From assembly GCA_008508345.1 (NCBI GenBank), contig QNGE01001028.1:1-64000 (forward strand): a stretch of DNA of 64,000 bases, given 5' to 3'. Shown in pieces: positions 62,690 through 64,000 of this stretch. Below the pieces are notes generated by a model. The model did no database searches, was not told the origin of the DNA, and was given only the letters and a program-made list of their open reading frames with translations. The translations under genes were made by a program, and so were the position numbers. Source of the DNA: Paragonimus westermani (Eukaryota; Platyhelminthes; Trematoda; Plagiorchiida; Troglotrematidae). The number at the start of each line of letters is the position of its first letter. Positions within the stretch are counted from its first letter, which is position 1.

Positions 62690-62880
62690 TCAGTGACGTA
62701 GCGGTTACCACAACTGTCTTATCAAAGTATGTCTAGAGTTCCTCTCCCCAGAGTGGCTGGTGTAACAACGGCTGACGACCTCTAACAAAAACAAAATTGG
62801 AGTCGAGTGCTTCTTTTCTCAGGAGGCTGGGTGGACTGTCGATCTGGATATGAAGGTTGAGGGCACAGTGGGTACCTTGT
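62690..62880 (+). repeat. Decayed hammerhead-SINE copy
   Basis: A box A-like GTGACGTAGCGGTTACC (near 62693) is followed by a damaged box B (AGAGTTCCTCTCCCC, 62737). CTGACGA at 62772-62778 is an intact hammerhead box 1, GGAGTC at 62799-62804 the cleavage-site side, then GTGCTTCTTTTCTCAGGAGG and the tail. GAAA is lost (CAAAA) and stem II no longer pairs. Confidence 0.7.
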
Positions 62881-64000
62881 ACTTCTGTACTTCTACGATA
62901 CAGGATTTAATGCAAAATGTATTGAAAACTTCAGGGAACTCACACGGTGGAGGAGGAAGCGAAAAGATGCTGGACTAGGTTGCATGCTGACCAGTAAGGA
63001 CAATTTATTGTACGTAGATCGAGAAGTCTTATCATGTAACCTCTACCAGGTGTGTGAATGATTTTTTTTACAGCATTACAAGACGCCGCACTGGATAACT
63101 GAGGACTTAGTAGAGTATGTTGACAATATATTACCACTTACTCGTCATAAGGTAGTCACAAGTAGTTCCTCGTGGACGAAGTTACCGACAAGTCTGTCCT
63201 GATCAGACTACTGGGGCCAAATGGGTTTAAAAATGTGTCAACGAAGTAATAAGCTGCTGTAGCATAATATCGTAGTACAAACTAGAGGACGTTGTGTGTC
63301 ACAATGTTTGGGACACCCAGCTGCTGTCATTGACGCCCAATCATTAGTTAACATGCATTTGTTGCACTTGATGTTTTGATTGCTTTTTTGGTAGTGAGGA
63401 TTGGTGCCAATGTTCGAAAGTACCACTAAAGTTCCCCTTAAATAAGTCAAACCCGCTCCATTTTTCGTACAGAAATACTGGAGTTCGTTCTTTTCACCAT
63501 AGTTGCATGTTGATTAACCATCAGTAAGTTACTCTTGCCGACTATATGGGCAACATCTCCAAACTAAATGTCATGTATTAGGAAGGACAATTCTGTACCG
63601 AGATTGCTGGTCACACTTTAATGAATGCTGCACGTGAAAGGTTGTCCCAAAGTGTTCAGCTCGCTTACGAACCTTCCTCTATAGCTGAAAATTCAAGATT
63701 GCCATCTGTATTTTATTAAATACATAACCATTATGTAGAAGGTGGGACGCAAACGACAAAGCTGATTACGCTATTGTGTTTGTTGTCTTATACAGACAAG
63801 TTGCTCGAAATGGGACAAGTTTATGTATTACCAGATGCATGCTACGTTACTTTTTCAGACAGGAGCCTCCACCAACGAATTCATCAGCCAAAACCCCTGC
63901 TTCGGTCAATTCACTTTCATTGTCGTTAGGAAAACACTCTGAACCTAACATCTCAAACAAACGACCTTAACTACAGTGTACACTCAAAGTAAATTCGAAT
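62881..64000. other. Nothing assigned
   Basis: A possible acceptor (CTTATACAG, 63787-63795) is followed by a Ser/Pro-rich frame to 63970, but nothing confirms an exon. No repeats are recognised. Confidence 0.3.

Noticed and set aside
63796..63970. Possible terminal exon with a Ser/Pro-rich C-terminus after TTATACAG
   Set aside because: One acceptor-like site and a low-complexity frame are not enough. No partner exon or domain was found.

Overview
This window looks like low-density animal genomic DNA, most probably from a trematode flatworm. It has no bacterial-type operons. Its only clear protein gene is split into short exons by introns of about 1 to 22 kb with GT/AG junctions. It is full of decayed retrotransposons whose endonuclease and reverse transcriptase text (for example GAFNVRTLLQVGRK, WTQLDHV, GRGCIDH, VFDHRCLR) is of the type common in trematode genomes. 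The trematode assignment is inference from recall; no search was run.

The one well supported gene is a sodium/chloride-dependent SLC6 neurotransmitter or amino-acid transporter on the minus strand. Seven exons were reconstructed: 56765-56939, 45734-45865, 36746-36907, a 25-nt microexon 35366-35390, 34124-34256, 12080-12318 and 5797-5921. All reading phases join without conflict. Together they encode about 330 residues from the N-terminal region through TM7 and into extracellular loop 4. The C-terminal half (TM8-TM12) must lie left of the window or in exons I could not see. TM6 and TM7 resemble glycine-type transporters most, but the substrate cannot be fixed.

Almost everything else lies inside the introns of this gene and is mobile or repetitive DNA. 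There are four dead copies of one RTE-like LINE family (9420-11290 +, 16203-17460 -, 41530-42240 +, 49284-52470 - and nearly full length). There is a Penelope-like reverse transcriptase fragment (47831-48520 +). A tRNA-derived SINE family carries a type I hammerhead ribozyme motif. There is also a recent 1.75-kb duplication (935-2688 and 29912-31664), a two-copy 358-bp tandem repeat (13325-14040), and a 56-bp-arm hairpin (36998-37144).

The most unusual system is the hammerhead SINE. Three young copies (10206-10500, 23760-24503, 26667-26877) are not simple SINEs. They are inverted, foldback structures whose two outer ends are both SINE 3' tails. Two of them are flanked by direct repeats of 11-12 bp, as though the inverted dimer inserted as one unit. 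One copy (10292-10336, minus) keeps every canonical hammerhead core base. Hammerhead SINEs (SM-alpha) are known from schistosomes; the foldback arrangement is the part that may be new.

Long stretches, notably 2.7-5.8, 6.6-9.4, 17.7-20.5, 20.6-23.7, 37.1-41.5, 42.5-45.7, 52.5-56.7 and 57-64 kb, contain nothing I can assign. Four single N bases (9579, 10356, 20527, 26775) all fall in repeats and probably mark assembly joins.
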